The position numbers were made by a program, and so were the translations under genes. A stretch of 64,000 bases of DNA from Allomyces macrogynus ATCC 38327. Its lineage: Eukaryota > Blastocladiomycota > Blastocladiomycetes > Blastocladiales > Blastocladiaceae. Below, one piece after another: positions 10,873 through 22,580 of this stretch. The DNA lies in contig GG745340.1 in assembly GCA_000151295.1 (NCBI GenBank), forward strand, positions 303,743 through 367,742, written 5' to 3'. Position 1 is the first letter of the stretch. The number at the start of each line of letters is the position of its first letter. The notes under the pieces were generated by a model. That model saw only the letters and a list, made by a program, of their open reading frames with translations, was not told the origin of the DNA and ran no database searches.

Positions 10873-12303
10873 ATGATCCGCTCGCTCGTGAACCGCGCTG
10901 CCACACGCTCCGCCGTGCGCCGGCCATCGGCAGCGGTACGACGACCCGCTCGACCGAGAACCGAAACAACCCCATCCGATTGAGATTTCTCAGGGTTGAC
11001 CAACGAATGCACCCATTTCCTGCCTTTCACTAGGCCGCCGCGCCGTGCTCCCGCTCGTTCCACGCATCCGCCGCGCACGCAGCCGCCAAGCGCGACCTCT
11101 ACGAGGTGCTCGGCGTCAAGCAAGGCGCGTCGGAAAAGGAAATCAAGCGCGCCTACTACCAGCTCGCAAAAAAGTACCACCCGGACACGTCGTCTGATCC
11201 GTCAGCCAAGGACAAGTTTGTCGAGATCCAGAACGCCTACGACGTGCTCTCCGACTCGACCAAGCGGCAGCAGTACGATACCATGGGCCACGGCGCATTC
11301 GAGCAGGGCGGTCCCGGTGGACCCGGAGGTGCCGGTGGGTTTGGCGGGTTTGGTGGTGGCGCCGGATTCGACCCGGCCAGCATGTTTGCGAGCATGTTTG
11401 GCATGGGCGGTCGAGGTGGACCGTTTGGTGGACCGCGCGCCGCGCCGCCGCGCCCGGGCCAGGCGCAGCGGTGGAGTCCCGACGAGCTGCATCTCGAAAC
11501 GCAGCTCGCGATTTCGTTTGAAGAGGCCGTCAAGGGTACCTCCAAGACGATCAATTTGGCAACGCACGTGCGGTGCGACCCGTGCAAGGGGTCCGGGCTC
11601 AAGGAAGGGACCAAGCTTTCGCGGTGCCGCATGTGCAACGGGTCCGGGCAGCAGATCTTTTCGCAGGCGGGCATGCAGATTGCCGCGACGTGCATGGCGT
11701 GCGGGGGTGCTGGCCAGTCGGTCCCGCCCAACTCCAACTGCAAGAGCTGCAACGGCGAAGGGCGCGTGCAGGAGACCAAGACGGTGCGTGTCGATATCCC
11801 GGCGGGCGTCGAGTCGGGTATGCGCGTGCGCGTCGCCGGCAAGGGCGACGAGGACCCGGCTGGGTTCGCGGGCGACTTGTTTGTGAGGATTCTCGTGCGC
11901 CCGTCGCCGATTTTCCAGCGCATGAACAACGGTACTTTCTTGTTTCGTATCGTCGCAGTATTTGCCAGTTCGGTTGTTTTACGACAATACTGACGGCGAG
12001 ACGCATCTCGATTCGCTAGACATTATCTACACGGCTAAGGTACCGTTATCGACGGCGCTGCTCGGCGGCACGTTGCGCGTCCCAACAATCGACGGCGACG
12101 TGGACCTGAAGGTGCCCGAGGGCACGCAGCCGGGCGAGCGCAAGGTGCTGCGCAGCCGCGGCGTCACGCACGTCAACGCTCCAAGCCGGCGCGGCGACCA
12201 GTACGTGGACGTGAAGGTGGAGCTGCCGCGAAACTTGAGCAGCGAGCAAAAGGACAAGTTGAAGGCGCTGCTGAGCGAGATTGAAGAGAGCGGGAGCAAG
12301 TAG
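10873..12303 (+). CDS. MDJ1: mitochondrial DnaJ/Hsp40 co-chaperone
   Basis: A type I J-protein of 414 residues from exons 10873-10935, 11034-11931 and 12020-12303, with introns of 98 and 88 bases that both have GTAC donors and TAG acceptors. The Arg/Ala/Ser-rich N-terminus ([17 protein letters not shown], then SRSFHASAA) looks like a matrix-targeting presequence. The J-domain starts near residue 41 ([10 protein letters not shown]), with the HPD triad at residues 70-72. A Gly/Phe-rich linker follows. Four zinc-binding CxxCxGxG repeats read [24 protein letters not shown] and CKSCNGEG. The C-terminal substrate-binding domain includes [19 protein letters not shown]. Members of this family stimulate mitochondrial Hsp70 and help fold matrix proteins. 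The second splice joins SPIFQRMNN to DIIYTAKV, which restores the family sequence. Confidence 0.93.
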
Positions 12304-13099
12304 ACGTTTTGCGACACGGCCGCTTCTGTTATTGACAGTAATAGTTTGACTCGCATTTTGACAGCGCTTTTGCTGCTCGCGTCAGGGTCGAAAGAACTTA
12401 ATCACTGAAGTGTCGAGCCTCTCCTGGTTGTTGTCGCCAAAAATGATTCTATACATCATGTTTGGGCCCAGAGTTTGCAAATCGCTGGCGGTCTTGTGTG
12501 CGTCACAGGCGGAAACTCGTTAGTCACATCTCTTGTTCACACCAAAACGGCGCGACAGGCTTCATCAAATCGCGCGATGAGCACAGCGCGGGCCGAAAGG
12601 CTGGTCCTGCTGCTGCCGCGACGAGCACCACATGTTCACAAAACGCACGAAGGATGTCGTCTGGCGCGGCCTTTTCCCGACGTGAGTTGACGTTGCGTCA
12701 CGTCAGCATGCGTTTCTGATGAGTGGGCACTAACGATGACCCTCGTGGAGTACGAATGTGGGACTGCACGCATCAACACATAACAGGAAATGGAGAGCAA
12801 GAACAAACCAACAAAAAAGCACAAACAAAGCGCTCCGTGACCGCGGCAACAATCGCCGCAATAAAGCGGACTTGGCCTGGAACTGCATACAGTCGAAGAC
12901 GCATTCAGTGGCAGCAAGATGACCTCTACCCTCGCAGAAACAAAAGACAACAAACATAAGCGACCTCGACCCGCGTAATCAAAAACGATCGTGACCTGCG
13001 CAACAAAACGACCCCTGCGCAACAATATGGCCACAACCCACACAGTTGAACGACACGACCTGCCCAAAGCGACTGAGCAAGAACGACCACAATGCGAGC
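12304..13099. other. lower-GC intergenic stretch
   Basis: No supported gene. Near 13080-13140 there is a loose direct repeat of the form GAGCAAGAACGAC.AC, seen twice. Open frames on both strands have no family resemblance. Confidence 0.45.
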
Positions 13100-14470
13100 T
13101 AAATTGGCTGTAATTCGAGCAAGAACGACAACGACGCGAGCAGAAAAAGAGACTGACAATGGCCTGCAATAGCCGACCACGGGCGTGCTGCAGTGACAAC
13201 GTCCACTTCATACTTAGGCAACGACTTGGCAACAACAATGGGAGCAACCAGGAAGTGAAGCTTTTTGAGCGAACCAAGTTGCAGCAACTGGTCAGGTGTG
13301 AGCCAGGCCGCCTGCATTGGGACCTTGGCATGCACCATGAGCATTGAGTGCAACATCAAGCACAAAAAATCGCTCTTGATCAATGACATGGACCACGTCT
13401 GGCACACGATAGTGTTCAGGATCCGGAGGTTCTTGGGCCATCACATTATTGCCCATCGCGCACCAGGGCAGACCGGTCACAAGTGGGCAAAATGCAAGTC
13501 AGGGCTGATGAAGAGACCTTGGCACTAAGGAGCTTGTGGCCCATGCCAGGCTGCAAATGATCATGGACAGGCGCACCATCCAAGTCGACTGAATGATCCT
13601 GCACGTTAAAATCTGTGACAGTGCAAAGGCACAAATAGAACTGGTGTAAGAGCTGCTTGAACATTGGGAAAATCGGCACAGAAATAGATGACATTTGGCA
13701 CTTGGGCAACAATGGAAGCATACCAACCTTGAACCCTTCTTGCAGAGACAAGCGGAACGCGGACACATTCAGGAGCATGTGGTGTATAAAATCGGAGAGT
13801 TGATTTGGCGTTGACAATATTGATGTTCATGACATGGGCACTGGTCATTTGGTGGAGCAAACAATGATGGAGCGCTTTTTTTCAGAAATGCCTGCACCAA
13901 GGCAAAGGCCACACAGCAAACAGAGCCGTGAAAATGCCTGGTCCATTGTCAACTCCAACGGGCATAGATCGCCCTTGGCACAGGTCAACTGCAATCCATC
14001 ATGAACAATCAACTTGGTAATCCAACTGGAAGGCACAGACGGGCCGCCCAGGGCCTCAACAGGACAGCAACAGTTGGCAATAACCTTGCCAGAGTCTTCT
14101 TTGAACACAACTGTGATTGGAGTCAGGTTACGATGCTATCATCCCCCTCAATTACAGCAGAGCTGGTCATCCAATTGCTCAATTCTTGCACAGGCCGACC
14201 TTTCGCCTCTTCCAGTCCACCGTGCCTGCGCGTTTGCCAGCATCGTCGTCGTTCAGGGGAAGCGGGAGTGCCTGGACGTTTGCATTATTTGGGTCCGGCA
14301 GAGCGCAGCAAGGTGGTGAGATGCACATGCAGTCCGTTGTCCACATCGCAAACGGAAGCAGCCAGACACAAACGGACCTTTGTTCTTTCAGCTGCCGAAC
14401 AGGCCCGGCAAATCTCACAGAACACGAATAGAGATCGCTTGCTCAAAAACGAGAAAGCCCGGAAGTTCTC
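13100..14470 (-). pseudogene. decayed coding remnant of unknown family
   Basis: Minus-strand sequence reads as protein only if the frame is switched repeatedly. From the 5' side, segments include LEEAKGRPVQELSNWMTSSA, then VVFKEDSGKVIANCCCPVE, then LNVSAFRLSLQEGFKVGML, then DPEHYRVPDVVHVIDQERF and LGSLKKLHFLVAPIVVAKSL. Base composition is poorer in GC than in the flanking genes. The pattern suggests an old gene or transposon-derived ORF that has accumulated indels. I do not recognise the family, no terminal repeats were seen, and the boundaries are approximate. Confidence 0.3.
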
Positions 14471-15448
14471 ATAAAGCCAGCAAAGTGCAACAATTTGAAA
14501 TGACCACCAAAAATTTCGACCGTCACTGGCCCGTGAGGGACACAGTGCAACCGGGCCGCTCGCAGCGCCAGTGCCATGCCACGAACTTCCCGGCCAGTAG
14601 ACCCCCTGCAAGATCAGGACCTACTCGGCCAAGGTACGTATGAAGTTAAATCCAGGCGGCGTGAGCGTGACTTTTATGCAGTTCTGCTCGATGCGACCTG
14701 GCAAACAAACGTGACTGGTTGCGATGAGGTCTGAAGTTGACACGTTTGGATGTGAACAGGACAGTGATGACATCCATCCACGTCATAATTCTGCTTCGTC
14801 AGTCCACCTTGCAGCCTTGCCTTTCCTTCGCCGCAAAGTCTCACCTTGCTCGTCTTTCTGTCCCTGGTGTTATTGAAGCGACGAATGTAACCCATCGACC
14901 GCACGCCGTCCTTTTGGACGTGCAACGAGTGACCAGGTTGCTCATGGACTTCGACTTGTTTCATCTTATATGACGAGTTGTGTCCTGATGGTGGAGCTGG
15001 TGGCGCTGCACATGACAACAGTTCTGGCCCCCAGGCCAATCGACGCCAGTCTTGTCACTATGCCTCCATCACGTCTGGTGTGGCCAAAGATGTGGGCCAA
15101 AGATGACCATGTGAAGTTGCCAAGGCTGTGGATGTTCGCTCAACGGCCGCTGTTCTCGCAACATAATTGCGGTTTCGCCTCGTCAGACGAGGAGCGACAA
15201 ATCATCACTCGGGAGATCACGGCGTCTCGCACCATGCGCGTCAACTTGTCCTGGCGGCCTCTTTAATGAGACCTGGGCGAGTCCACCCACGAGTCGAACC
15301 GCGACAGCTGCTGTATCTGTATTCCCGGCCACCCTTTGATCCGAACCGGATCGTGCGAGAACCGTTCCTAAAGAGCCTATGCCACGCCGCTTCCAAAGCA
15401 CACAAACACGCCGCGATAAATCCGAAACGAAAGAGAGAAATGAACAAA
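14471..15448. other. intergenic, nothing firm
   Basis: A minus-strand frame at 14674-15039 and a plus-strand frame at 14737-14973 are open but show no recognisable family. A tRNA-like GGTTCGACTC on the minus strand near 15290 lacks a pairing T stem. Confidence 0.45.
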
Positions 15449-17342
15449 CTAGTCTAAAGGGTGCCGTGGTGCCTGCTGGTGCTGCTGTTGCAGCAACCTC
15501 GGATCCTCTGCGACGTCCACCACCTCGCCAGCATCCCGGAGACGCTTGAGCCGCGCCTGCTGCTTCTGCTGCTGCCCAGCTGCACGCTCTTGCATCAGCT
15601 GCTTCCTCCTTGCCTGCCGGCGCACGGCCGCGAGCTTGGTCTCAATCTCTTGCTTGGCAGCGAGCGCGGCCCACTTGCCCTCGACGCACGTCTGGTCGGG
15701 CCACTGCACCTTGAACGGCGCGTGCACGGCCCCCATACTGCGCGCATCGACCACATCGGTCGGCGGCGGTTTGATCCCATCCAAGAACGCAATTACGTGC
15801 TCAGACGGCGGCGCGCGCGGGTCGGCATCGTACCAGGTCATTTGGTCGGACAGCCGGTACCGGAACGCGCGCACAAACGACGCATGGTCCTTGAACGCCG
15901 CGCGGTACTGCTCAAACTGCCGCTCGACGGCGAACCGGCACACGTGGCACCACCCGGACCACTCGCCCTTTTCCATGGTCGTCGACCAGTACTGCCGCCA
16001 CGCGGCGGGCACCGTCTTGCGGTGGATCCGGTAGTCCAAGTGCGCCAGGTAAGCGGCGCGGTCCTTGCTGACGCGCGTCACGTAAGCCGCCAAGTCGGCA
16101 ATTGACTTGAAGTCGTCGACGTGCAAGATGGCCTTGGGCGTCGGCGCAATCGCCGAGTAGTTGCGCGGCCCGTCGACGATCGGAACGACGCCCGCTCGAA
16201 ACGCTTCCATGAGCTTGTCCTGCACGAAACCCGCGCAGTTGCGGTACTCAGTGACGAGCATGAACTTGTAGGGCTCGACGAGCCGCGTGCGCGACTCTGC
16301 CTGCTCAAGGTCACGGCCGGACGGCAGCGTGTTGAGACACTTGCCGTACGAGTGGATCTTGACGTGCTTCATCAGTTCCTTGACGAGCGCCGGGAACTGG
16401 CTCGGCGGGGTGCAGTCGTCCTCGATCCAAACAATCGGCGGCAGGTCGTTCCACTTGTTGAATTTGCCAAAGATGCGCGCCTTGTCGAGCGGCCGCAACG
16501 CGTTCTCAACGAGCGACTTGTCGAACCACGGGATCGGGAAGTCCGAGTCGGTGCGGTGCGTCATGGTCAGGTCAAACAGCCGCATGTGCTCCGGTTCGGT
16601 TTGCCATGGATTCTGTGAGCGAGGACGACGGTGAGCACGGTGAACCACAGCACTCTGAGTCAAGCATAGTATCAACGCACGTTCATGGGCGCGTCGCGGC
16701 CAAACAGAATCCACGGCTTGCCCTTTTCCCTTGGCGGGAGATCGTACGAGTTCACGTCTGGAATGAACGAGGGCAAGGTGAGCAAACCGACGCAGGAGCC
16801 GACAAACCGTTCCGTCGTCGTTCTCGCAATCACTTCAAGGCATCCAATCGTACCGGCGTTATGGAACATGACGACCGAGCTATGCGCGAGCTTGCTTCCT
16901 ATCGAAAACCCCACCCGAGCGTGCGATCTGCGTCAGCCATTCGCGACCATCGGCCATTCCCCGAGCCAAATCGAAACAAACGTACGGTCATGGGTCACGA
17001 CGCACGCCGGCTGCCCGACGCCGCAATAATCGATTCGCCGGCCCTCCCAGAAATCATTGCGGCCGTACCCTACACGCATGCCATCCCAACAATCAGCCCT
17101 CCATGTCGAGAGCCCACACCTAGTCTCAGACCAGTGTACATACACGGCGACCACACTAAGATCGGCTGAATCCGTGGCGGTGCCGGCCCATCGCCGTCGT
17201 CGGCATCGGCAATTTCCTCGTCGTACTCGTCCCAGCTCGAAGAAAGCTGGTGCCGGCGCACGATGAGCGCAATCAGCGCTGCGGTCGCGATAAGGGCACT
17301 GAGCACGGCGCGCCACGACGGCGTCCGTGCGGTCAGGCCCAT
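15449..17342 (-). CDS. family 10 glycosyltransferase (alpha-1,3/4-fucosyltransferase-like)
   Basis: A type II membrane protein of 522 residues, built from exons 17342-17144, 17069-16986, 16898-16854, 16757-16681 and 16612-15449; the lengths add to a whole number of codons. Introns are 74, 87, 96 and 68 bases long, with donors GTATGT, GTACGT, GTACGA and GTGCGT. The N-terminus has an uncleaved anchor (AVLSALIATAALIALIVRRH, about residues 12-31) followed by an acidic stem, so the enzyme should face the Golgi lumen. Splicing creates the family core PILVWSPWYGRNDFW, CVVTHDRSKLAHSSVVMFHN and PWILFGRDAPMN. The nucleotide-sugar-binding FucT motif (EYRNCAGFVQDKLMEAFRAG, then VVPIVDGPRNYSAIAP) sits in the last exon. 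The C-terminus is a charged, Gln-rich coiled tail (KRLRDAGEVVDV). GDP-fucose is the usual family donor; the acceptor is unknown. Confidence 0.88.
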
Positions 17343-18421
17343 GGCGGCACACCAGCGTCAGGTTTTGCGAAAATGGGCCGGGGAACAGGTACGAGATCAA
17401 GATTCGTGGCGGCGCGCCGGCTGGGCGCGGCAAGTTTTCGGCGACAGCGAGCACTCCGAGGTCGCCGCAAACGGGGAGAACGACAACGCGCGCGATCGGA
17501 TCGTGTGTCGCGTTCTAGCCAGATGTGTGCGCTGGTGCACGTCGCGCGAAGGGCCACGGGTCGGTTGGTGCGGAGGGTTGTGCAGCGTGCTGGGGGATTC
17601 AACTTGCTCGCGACCACCGGCCAAGTTGATGCGTTGCGTCGCGTGCTGGTCCAGTTGCACACGGTCCAGTCGTCGTTGCGCGCGGGGTCAGCGTGTTGCT
17701 GTTACTGCTGGGAAGCTGGATTTTTGGGGCAGCAAAGTGGAAGCGACAATCAAATCGTTTGCTTCTCGTTGGTGGTTGGCCGCCGCCGCTGGCCAACGTT
17801 TTTGCCGAAGCTCAAGCTGAGCACGGCACACCGCACGCGATCAAAGACGCCCTGCGTTGCGCCACGTGAGAATAAATGAAAGCGTAATCCCTGCCGCCCA
17901 TCGCGCGTCCTCGATTTACTATTTCTCCCATTACAAAATCAGATCCGACAACGACGACGAAGCAAGAGGAGCGCGGGAGCGAGCAGAAGAGAGCTGGAGC
18001 GGGTGGATGGGGAGCAAGAAGAGAGAGAGGGAGTGAGAGAGCAAAAAAAGAAAGCTCGCGCGCCGGCGCGGACCGCAAATGAAGAAGACAAAGAAAAACA
18101 TCAAAAGGGTATGAAGGGTGACGACAAACGACGGCAATGATAACGACACAAAAGGAGAGCCCGCAAAAGCGCGCGGGCCAGCTGATGATCCGTCGACGTG
18201 CAAACGAGCGCATCAGCGGTCAAGCAAAGGGGAGAGGAGAAAAAGAAGAAGAGAGCGGCGGAACTAAATGGCGGCGACTACAGTACCGGAAACGCAAAAA
18301 GGACAATCAAAACCCCGCCAACGGGGTCAAAGAGAGGTGGTGGCATTGGGCACGACGGAGACACGGAATGAGGTGGGTGGGCACGGCAAAATCAGCACAC
18401 AAAACTTGGACCACTGCGCAC
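17343..18421. other. intergenic with a long purine-rich tract
   Basis: It separates the GT10 start from the WNK stop, both on the minus strand. From about 17955 to 18260 the plus strand is strongly purine-rich (GAGAGAGAGGGAG and similar), so the transcribed strand is pyrimidine-rich. It may be 3'-UTR or promoter sequence. No gene is supported. Confidence 0.5.
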
Positions 18422-21400
18422 TCACAGCGGCAACCCCGGTAGCGTCATGGGCGGCAGCGACGCGGCGCCTGCGGACGGTGGTGCCATGGGCGGTGTCGAC
18501 CCCAAGGCCGCCAGTGCGACCATGGCATCGGGTGCCTTGGACCGCAAGCCCGGCGCAGGAGTGGGCGAGCCCAGCACGGCGCTCGGCACGAGGGCTGCAC
18601 CGGCAGGTTGGAGCGGCGCAAGCGGCGTCGGAACCAGTCCCGGTGGCCACACAGCCGACCCGGCCGAGTGCGCGAGCAGCTCGAGTGGCGGCGGCGGCGG
18701 CATCATGTGGTTGCCCATCGGCGGCACGCTCGACGGCGACATGAACGCCGTGGTGAATGGCGGCGGCGAGACGAGCCCACCCGACGCAGCCGGTGGCGAC
18801 AGCGGACCAGCCAGGGCCGCGAGTTGTGTGAGCGACGGCGGTGCAGCAGACGCGGCAATGGGCAGCGACAAAATGTTCGCGGGGAGCGGCGGGATCGGCG
18901 CGGGGGGCGCCGAAGAGGCAATGGGCCCACCTGGCGGCGTGCTCGTGGTCGGCAGAAGACCGACCGGCAGCCCAACACCGCCCGGCAGACTCTTGGACCG
19001 CACCCACGTACTCGGCGGGACGGGTGCCGCGGCCACCGGTGCCGGCGCACCCGCGAGCTGTGCGACCGTGGCCATCTGGGCCGCATTGACTCCCACATGC
19101 GAAAACGTCGGCGACAACGCACCCTGCTGCGCGAGCGGCGCAAGGGCGGCGATAGGTGGCGACGCCGACCGCGTCCGGGCCACACTGCTCGACCGGTTCC
19201 CGGTCTGCTGATCAAACTTGTCCATTTCCATCTCGCTCAGCTTCTTGATCAGCTGCAAGTCGGCGGGCTTGTAGGGCGTCGGCGCCATGGCGCGCGCGCT
19301 GGTCGTGGGCGTACCGGACATTGGGTACGGGCTGTTGACGGCCGTCGTCGATGCGCCGGTCGTGGCCCCACTCGGCAGCCGGAAGTTGGGCGTCTGCGCG
19401 CGTTCCGGCGACAACGAGGCCGACCCGGACCCGGAGGGCACCGACGTGGGCGACCGCGACACGGACGCGGCCGCGTGCCGGTAGGCCGACACGTAGGCGC
19501 CCTCACCAGGGCACGTCGACGCGGTCGAGTCGGTCGAGGTGGTAGCAGCCGTCGTGGACGACAACGGCGCCATAGGGCCGAGCGGGCGTGATGCCGCAAT
19601 GGTTCGTGACCGACCACGGTCTACTTCATCGTCGACGACCGCCACGTGTGCTTCGCTGAGCGTGCCACACGAACTGGCGGGACTCGTCGGCGGCGACAGC
19701 AGATCGTCGGGCGCAACCACGGTCGCGACACCGGGTGACGTGGCAACAAACCCGGTGATCGGCGGCGGCATGGTCACGTCCATGGGCGTGCACTGCCCGC
19801 TCGACGGGCGCGACGACCGAAGAGTCTCGACGTCAATTTCCGCCGCGGGCAAGCCGCCCGGCGCCACGGTCTCAGTGATGGCCGTCAGCGGCACGGGCGC
19901 GTGAATCACGGGGATCTGAATGCCCGAGCCGGCGTACTCGGAGGACGAGACCGATCCAGACGACGTGGAGCTGCGCGAGACGATCGAGTGCATCGACAGG
20001 TGCGACGTAGTAGTGTCGCGCGACCGCGCGCGCTGCCGTGCCGCTTCAAACGACACCGACTCGTACGGGTCATCGAGCGGGATCGCCGGAATCGCGACGT
20101 CGGGGCTCGCGGGCAGCTCGAGGGGCACCGAGGGCAGCGGCACCGTGAGCATGGGCGGCAGGGACGGCTCCGGCAGCGTGATGCGCGCCGTCGACTCGGA
20201 CACTGGCTGGATCCATTGCGGCTCCGTGTCAGGCTGCGGCGAGTGGAAATCAATTCCGAGCCCACTGAGCGTCGGCTCCTGCTGATGCGAGGTGAGGACG
20301 CTCGGTGCCGACGCGGACAAATCAATCGGCTTTGCCCGCGGCATGGCAGCGATCGTCTCGTCGTCCTCGATGAACCCGTCGTCGTCAAACCCGTCATCAA
20401 ACTCGTCGTCGTCCTCCTCGTCGTCCTCCTCGTCATCGAGCAGCAGCCGCTCGGCCTGCATCTTGCTCATCCACGCCTCGAGCTCGGCCTCGTTCAGCGC
20501 CACGCCCTCGGGCCGGTTCACGTAGGCGAGCACAGCCGCCGACGTTTCGTCACCAAAGGCGAGCGTGCGAATCATGTGCTCGACCTGCCGCTGCGACGCG
20601 GCGTCGGGCAAATCCATGATCCCTTCGCGCACCATTTCGGCGACCACGACCGTGGGCGTATCCTCAACGAGCAAAAACGGGAACTTAATGTTGCGCGCCT
20701 CGTCCGACCCGCCACCCGTACCACCAGAACCGTCGGCCGGTTGCGGCGCTAGCGTTGTCATTTTCAGGTTCACCGTCATGTGCGGCACGTCGATCGAGAC
20801 AAGATCCATGGTTACGCGCGACCCGCACACGTCGGCGTGCGTCGACGAGACCGGTGGGAGGTCCATGCAAGTCGTCGTCATGGGCGGCGGGACAGCGGCG
20901 GCAGCAGTCGCGGCAGCCGTCACGGTATCGGGCGCGCGCCGCGGCTTGGTTAGCGCAGCAAACGCCTCGAACGGTAGCGGGACGCTGTACGACGACGCAT
21001 CGGTAGCACCGTCGTGCGAGAAGTCAATGATGCTGCCCGATACGCTCGCGGTCAACCGATCGTCGGCAGGCATCAGCGCGTCGGTCGGGAACGGTGCCGG
21101 CGGGAACGACTGCGGAATCGTCACTGCTGCACCTGCGCCGCCCTCAACAGCAAGGAACGGGTGGTTGAGCAGCTGCTCGGCGGTGGGTCGCTTGTGGTAA
21201 TCGTACTCGATGCAGAGCTCAATGAACTCCCGCGTGTCCGGGTCCGTGACCTTGTCGAGCGCGAGCGGCTTGATCCCGGCCGTGACCCTCTTGTAGATCT
21301 GCGCCTGGTTGCTGCACTCTTGGTACGGGTACTCTTTCGTGACGAGCTCGAGCACGCACATGCCAAACGCGTAGATGTCGACGCGCTCGTTGTAGCTCTC

Positions 21401-22580
21401 GTCGTAGAGCTCGGGCGCCATGAACTCGGGCGTGCCCAGCACCGACGAGACGTGGTCCTTGGTCTTGAGCGTGGCGAGCCCGAGGTCGCCGAGCTTGCAC
21501 ACGCCGTTGTTGCCATCTAGGAGCAGCGGACACGGCATGACATCAGCGCGTACGTTCTCGAGCTGCGGCGCGCATTCAAGCAAGTTCGAAACGCACTGAT
21601 GAAGATGTTGTCTACACGAGCGCGCCAGGCAACGGTGTGCGTTAGCTCGCGAACCACTCGACCGACCAATGCAACGTTGCGCCATCCGTGCGCCAATTGT
21701 TGATAATGAAAAAAAGACGTACCCAGCTTCAAATCACGGTGAATGACCGGCGGCGTGCACGAGTGCAAGTACGCGAGCCCGCGCAAGATGTGCCGGCACA
21801 GGTTCTTGAGCACCTTGGGCTTGAGCGGCCCTTGGGCCTTGCGCACGTAGGAGCTGAGCGTGCCGGACGTCATGAGCTCGGTGATGAAGAAGACGCGCTC
21901 GCGGCCACCGTCGCGCGGCGACTTGGCCGCCCAGACATGGAAAAACTGGATAATGTTTTCGTGGTGCAGCCGCTGCAGCAAGTGCACCTCGGAGCACACT
22001 TTTTGCAGCTCGCGCTTCGACATGCCGTCCGTGCACCGCAACTGGTTCCATGCGACTTCCACGCCCTCCTCGGTGTCGAACGCCTTGTAGACCTCCTTGT
22101 AGGCGCCTACCCGCGGGACATCCACGCGCACGCGCGAGCGTAAGCCGTCAGTCGTGATCACTCGCGCGTCATTCGTGCGAGACAGGCGTGCAGCACCAGC
22201 CAGCACGTACCGCGGCCAAGGCAGACGTTCCAGCAATGGAACCGGCCCGTCGGGTCCATTTGAATGACCCGATGCGCCTCGTCCTCGTTCTCATCGGTTT
22301 CCGAGCCGTCGGCCGCCGGCAGCTGCAGCTCGACGTGGTCGGCGGCGGTGGTTGCGAACGCGCGGTGGGCGCCGCGCGGCGACCGGGTGGGGCTCGCCGT
22401 GTTCGCGGCGGCGGCAAACGGCGACCGCGTCCGCTGGTGGTGCGACTGCCGCGGCGGCGACAGCGGCGACCGAGATGCGCCGAGGGGTGGGGTCCTTGGA
22501 TGCGTCGTGGCGGCGGGTCCGTGCGCGCTCGACGGGCGCGGCGGCGGCGGCGGCGACGGGGGCGGGCCGCCCGACAACAT
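18422..22580 (-). CDS. WNK: WNK-type (with-no-lysine) Ser/Thr protein kinase
   Basis: A kinase of 1287 residues from exons 22580-22211, 22106-21723, 21611-21597 and 21516-18422. Exon 3 is only 15 bases. The glycine loop reads GRGAYKEV (residues 122-129). The usual subdomain II Lys is Asn144 (EVEVAWNQL-type context), while Lys127 sits in the loop where WNK enzymes place their catalytic lysine. HRD is at about 246-248, the metal-binding Asp at 267 (KLGDLGLA), and the activation segment reads SSVLGTPEFMAPELYDE. Near residue 533 a second block, IKFPFLLVEDTPTVVVAEMV, resembles the OSR1_C-like autoinhibitory/CCT domain of WNKs. An acidic run follows, then about 700 residues of Ser/Pro/Thr/Ala-rich low complexity. 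WNKs respond to chloride or osmotic stress and phosphorylate STE20-type kinases; that role here is inferred. The start ATG (MLSGGPPPSPPPPP) follows an in-frame open region, so it is tentative. Confidence 0.92.

Noticed and set aside
15283..15300. GGTTCGACTC on the minus strand as a tRNA T-arm
   Set aside because: Only one of five T-stem pairs forms.
12304..15448. Transposon insertion in the gene-poor island
   Set aside because: No terminal repeats, target duplication, transposase or reverse-transcriptase motif could be seen.
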